Source: JBEBGV01 sp040081265 (GTDB lineage: Bacteria; Acidobacteriota; Vicinamibacteria; Vicinamibacterales; UBA2999). Taken from it: 61,890 bases of DNA. This document shows positions 60,066-61,890 of this stretch, piece after piece. The DNA is taken from NCBI GenBank assembly GCA_040081265.1, contig JBEBGV010000025.1, positions 1-61,890 of the forward strand. The letters are read 5' to 3'. Made by a program: the position numbers and the translations under genes. Each line of letters starts with the position of its first letter. Position 1 is the stretch's first letter. Under the pieces are notes generated by a model. That model had not been told where the DNA came from and did no database searches. It worked only from the letters and a program-made list of their open reading frames with translations.

Positions 60066-60115
60066 GTGCCTCCTCGTGGTCCAGACGGACGCCGGAGCGT
60101 CCTCCCACGTTCTAT

Positions 60116-60150
60116 GAAGTGCGAAGTTCGAAGTACGAAGTTCGAAGTGT
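60116..60150. repeat. Five tandem GAAGTNY heptamers between rplK and rplA
   Basis: Consecutive 7-base units GAAGTGC, GAAGTTC, GAAGTAC, GAAGTTC, GAAGTGT. Period and AGT core resemble the other heptamer arrays in the window. They fall in the leader of rplA mRNA. Confidence 0.75.
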
Positions 60151-60162
60151 CAACGACTCCCT

Positions 60163-60184
60163 GCTTACCCGACGCTTACCCGAC
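60163..60184. repeat. 11-base tandem duplication over the rplK stop codon
   Basis: GCTTACCCGAC occurs twice in succession. The right copy contains the rplK stop (60176-60178) and the left copy lies just beyond it, so the end of the gene was duplicated downstream. Confidence 0.75.
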
Positions 60185-60601
60185 GACGTCAATGCCCATC
60201 GAACGCGCAGTGCCCCGGACCGTCTTGATGGCCGATTCCAGGGATTCGCAGTTCAAGTCGGGCAGCTTGGTCCTGGCGATGTCTTCCACCTGCCTGGCGG
60301 TGACCGTTCCCACCTTGTTGCGGTTCGGCTCAGCCGACCCCTTGGCGAGGTTGGCGATCTTCTTCAGCAGCACCGACGCCGGCGGCGTCTTGGTGATGAA
60401 GCTGTAACTGCGGTCGGCGTAGATCGTCACCACGACGGGGATGATCAGCCCGTCTTCTTTCGCCGTCTTCGCGTTGAAGTTCTTGCAGAAATCCATGATG
60501 TTCACGCCGTGCGGACCGAGCGCGGTCCCGACAGGCGGAGCCGGCGTGGCCTTGCCGGCAGCAATCTGCAACTTCACCATTGCCTGAACTTTTTTAGCCA
60601 T
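60176..60601 (-). CDS. rplK: Ribosomal protein L11
   Basis: 141 residues. AKKVQAMVKLQIAAGKATPA and PPVGTALGPHGVNIMDFCKN form the N-terminal domain with its proline switch, followed by IPVVVTIYADRSYSFITKTP, PASVLLKKIA and the RNA-binding C-terminal GTVTARQVEDIARTKLPDLN and RGTARSMGIDV. Part of the GTPase-associated centre of the 50S subunit. 6 bases after nusG. Confidence 0.97.
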   Translation of the reverse strand: MAKKVQAMVKLQIAAGKATPAPPVGTALGPHGVNIMDFCKNFNAKTAKEDGLIIPVVVTIYADRSYSFITKTPPASVLLKKIANLAKGSAEPNRNKVGTVTARQVEDIARTKLPDLNCESLESAIKTVRGTARSMGIDVVG

Positions 60602-60607
60602 GACGCC

Positions 60608-61150
60608 TTAAATCTTCTCCACGTCCAGAAAATCCAATTCAACCGGCGTGGCGCGACCGAAGATCGTCACCATCACCTTGAGCGTGTTCTTGTCGAGGTT
60701 CACCTCGTCCACCACGCCATTGAAACTGGTGAACGGCCCGGCATTGATCCGCACCTGATCGCCACGGTCGAAGCTGTACTTCGGCTTCGGTTTCTCAGCC
60801 GCCGTCTTCACCTGCTCCAGGATGTGGTCGACCTCGTCCTTGCTCAGCGGCGTCGGCTTGGTACCGGCACCGACAAACCCGGTCACCTTCGGGGTGTTCT
60901 TCACCACATGCCAGGCGTTGTCCGACATGTGCATCTCGACCAGGATGTAGCCCGGGAAGAACCGCCGGGCGCTCTTCACTTCACGCCCGCCACGCTTCTC
61001 GACGATATCCTCAGTCGGGATCAGCACCTCGCCGATCTCCTCCTGCAGCCCGTACGCCTGCACACGCTGTTCGAGCGACTCCTTCACCTTGTTTTCGAAC
61101 CCGGAATAGGTGTGGACGATGTACCAACTCTTGGTGGCGACGTCGCTCAT
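60608..61150 (-). CDS. nusG: Transcription antitermination/termination factor NusG
   Basis: 180 residues from ATG at 61150, overlapping the secE stop by ATGA. NGN domain: KSWYIVHTYSGFENKVKESL, IGEVLIPTEDIVEKRGGREV, RRFFPGYILVEMHMSDNAWH and VVKNTPKVTGFVG. KOW domain: FDRGDQVRINAGPFTSFNGV and VTIFGRATPVELDFLDVEKI. Binds RNA polymerase (rpoBC downstream) and, in many bacteria, Rho or ribosomal S10. Confidence 0.97.
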   Translation of the reverse strand: MSDVATKSWYIVHTYSGFENKVKESLEQRVQAYGLQEEIGEVLIPTEDIVEKRGGREVKSARRFFPGYILVEMHMSDNAWHVVKNTPKVTGFVGAGTKPTPLSKDEVDHILEQVKTAAEKPKPKYSFDRGDQVRINAGPFTSFNGVVDEVNLDKNTLKVMVTIFGRATPVELDFLDVEKI

Positions 61151-61410
61151 GCCGCACCAAACGTCCGGAAGATCCAATTCACGAGCGCGTTCAACGCGAT
61201 ATCGATGCCGAACAGGTAGAGACCGAAGAACGCAGAGGTCACGATCACCACGAACGTGGTCGCATAGACCTCCTTGCGCGAGGGCCACGTGACCCGCTTC
61301 ATTTCGTTGCGCACCTCGGTGAGGAATCCACGAGCGGACTCCACCCACCCACCAATCCCCCCGGTGGCACGAGCTGTCGGCGCTGGCTTGACTTGCTCTG
61401 CGGTGCTCAT
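61147..61410 (-). CDS. secE: Preprotein translocase subunit SecE
   Basis: 87 residues with a short Ala/Pro N-terminus, the conserved amphipathic helix (FLTEVRNEMKRVTWPSRKEV) and a single C-terminal transmembrane helix (TTFVVIVTSAFFGLYLFGID). This is the minimal one-helix form of SecE that clamps SecY. Lies in the standard order tRNA-Trp, secE, nusG. Confidence 0.96.
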   Translation of the reverse strand: MSTAEQVKPAPTARATGGIGGWVESARGFLTEVRNEMKRVTWPSRKEVYATTFVVIVTSAFFGLYLFGIDIALNALVNWIFRTFGAA

Positions 61411-61427
61411 AATCCTTCTATTCTCGG

Positions 61428-61514
61428 TCCGCCTTCGCGCTCAGCGCGCTTCGGTGGACAACCTTCGCTGGCTTGCCAACCGAAGCTCACGTCTTCACCC
61501 GTGAGCGAAGGTTG
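61428..61514. other. Two hairpins between tRNA-Trp and secE
   Basis: First hairpin 61428-61458: CGCGCT/AGCGCG inner stem with CCGCC/GGTGG outer pairing. Second 61459-61514: perfect 11-bp CAACCTTCGCT/AGCGAAGGTTG around 34 bases, in competition with an inner CTCACG/CGTGAG stem. The second reaches into the encoded CCA end of the tRNA and could guide 3' processing or reduce read-through into secE. Confidence 0.55.
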
Positions 61515-61588
61515 GCAGGTCAGGAGGGAATCGAACCCCCAACCCCCGGTTTTGGAGACCGGTGCTCTACCAATTGAGCTACTGACCT
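61513..61588 (-). tRNA. tRNA-Trp (anticodon CCA)
   Basis: Minus strand, 76 bases with the CCA end encoded. Perfect 7-bp acceptor stem AGGTCAG/CTGACCT, D arm with AATTGGTA loop, anticodon stem CCGGT/ACCGG with loop CTCCAAA (anticodon CCA), T arm with TTCGATT loop, discriminator G then CCA at 61515-61513. Lies between rpmG and secE as in many bacterial tuf-secE operons. Confidence 0.97.
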
Positions 61589-61597
61589 ACACCCGGA

Positions 61598-61621
61598 GGC
61601 GGACCTGACGGTCCGCCCTAC
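61598..61621 (-). repeat. REP-like palindrome supplying the rpmG stop codon
   Basis: Minus strand: GTAG, arm GGCGGACC, loop GTCA, arm GGTCCGCC (8 bp, perfect). The TAG (61620-61618) is the rpmG stop. It ends 9 bases before the tRNA-Trp 5' end. Confidence 0.83.
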
Positions 61622-61767
61622 TTTGTTTCCTTGTGCGCCGTGTGCTTGCGACAGAAACGGCAGTACTTGTTGAACTCGACCCGTTCGGTCGTCTTCTTCT
61701 TGTTCTTGGTCGTGCTGTAGTTCCGGCGCTTGCAGTCGCCGCACGCCATGTGAATGATGTCGCGCAT
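61618..61767 (-). CDS. rpmG: Ribosomal protein L33
   Basis: 49 residues: MRDIIHMACGDCKRRNYSTT, KNKKKTTERVEFNKYC, then RFCRKHTAHKETK. Two CxxC pairs (Cys9/Cys12 and Cys36/Cys39) would bind zinc. ATG at 61767 shares its A with the TAA stop of tuf (TAATG), so it is translationally coupled. ATG at 61749 would give a shorter, less typical N-terminus. Stop is inside a REP element. Confidence 0.96.
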   Translation of the reverse strand: MRDIIHMACGDCKRRNYSTTKNKKKTTERVEFNKYCRFCRKHTAHKETK

Positions 61768-61890
61768 TACTCGATAATCTCCGAGATGGTGCCGGCGCCG
61801 ACGGTGCGGCCGCCTTCACGAATCGCGAACCGGCTGCCCTTCTCGATGGCCACCGGCGTAATCAGCTCGCCCGTGATCGGCGTGTTGTCG
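61767..61890 (-). CDS. tuf: Elongation factor Tu, C-terminal end (rest outside window)
   Basis: Only the last 40 residues are in the window: DNTPITGELITPVAIEKGSR and FAIREGGRTVGAGTISEIIE, followed by TAA. The end is the canonical EF-Tu domain 3 C-terminus, which contacts aminoacyl-tRNA. The 5' part, and the promoter that probably drives this operon, are upstream beyond 61890. Confidence 0.97.
   Translation of the reverse strand, partial: DNTPITGELITPVAIEKGSRFAIREGGRTVGAGTISEIIE

Noticed and set aside
60116..60150. Possible CRISPR array (regular short repeats)
   Set aside because: Units are 7 bases with no spacers and there are no cas genes.

Overview
The window is a high-GC (about 65%) bacterial chromosome segment, most likely from an Acidobacteriota of the Vicinamibacteria (subdivision 6) type. 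This is inferred from gene content: an Acidobacteria-type VWFA protein, many exported beta-propeller and PQQ-type enzymes, a DUF5916 outer-membrane protein, CotH proteins, and a cysteine-rich insertion in RpoB. I see no phage, plasmid, CRISPR or transposase genes. Genes are tightly packed, often with ATGA or TGATG overlaps, and no gap exceeds 300 bases.

Layout. 1-4610: lon (5' end missing), engB, rho with a long disordered N-terminus, and an unknown gene. 4616-11299 (minus): an O-methyltransferase, then a six-gene overlapping run of DinB, 5'-nucleotidase, glutaminyl cyclotransferase, PQQ-type dehydrogenase, cytochrome c and a PEGA protein. 11400-20580: VWFA protein, truncated haemoglobin, two beta-propeller proteins, a RlmA-type methyltransferase, a broken YbjQ gene, and a FrnE/DUF255 thiol-redox pair. 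20599-25851: a broken sugar dehydrogenase, a metallo-beta-lactamase-fold hydrolase and DUF5916. 25894-30903: a polyphosphate/phosphate cluster made of CotH, a VTC-type polyphosphate polymerase, a second broken CotH and an OprO/P-type porin. 31063-34560: a multidomain galactose-oxidase-like secreted enzyme. 34581-41061: aminotransferase, YdiJ-like oxidase and permease operon facing a DSD1-type PLP enzyme. 41115-49506: assorted metabolic and small conserved genes. 49672-61890 (minus): the conserved tuf-rpmG-tRNA-Trp-secE-nusG-rplKAJL-rpoBC block, with a strong terminator after rpoC.

Two layers of structure stand out beyond the genes. First, at least twelve short palindromes carry a GTAG or GTAG-like foot. 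This is the signature of REP elements mobilised by RAYT/TnpA-REP enzymes, although no RAYT gene is present here. Three copies supply the TAG stop codon of a gene (rplL, rpmG and a beta-propeller gene), two pairs are arranged head to head, one lies between rplL and rpoB, and one is translated in frame inside the YdiJ-like oxidase. A separate class of 7-nt tandem arrays sits at gene 3' ends. Second, three genes (UPF0145/YbjQ, sorbosone-type dehydrogenase, second CotH) read normally at both ends but have lost an internal segment and changed frame at the join. This is either recent gene decay or a systematic assembly effect.
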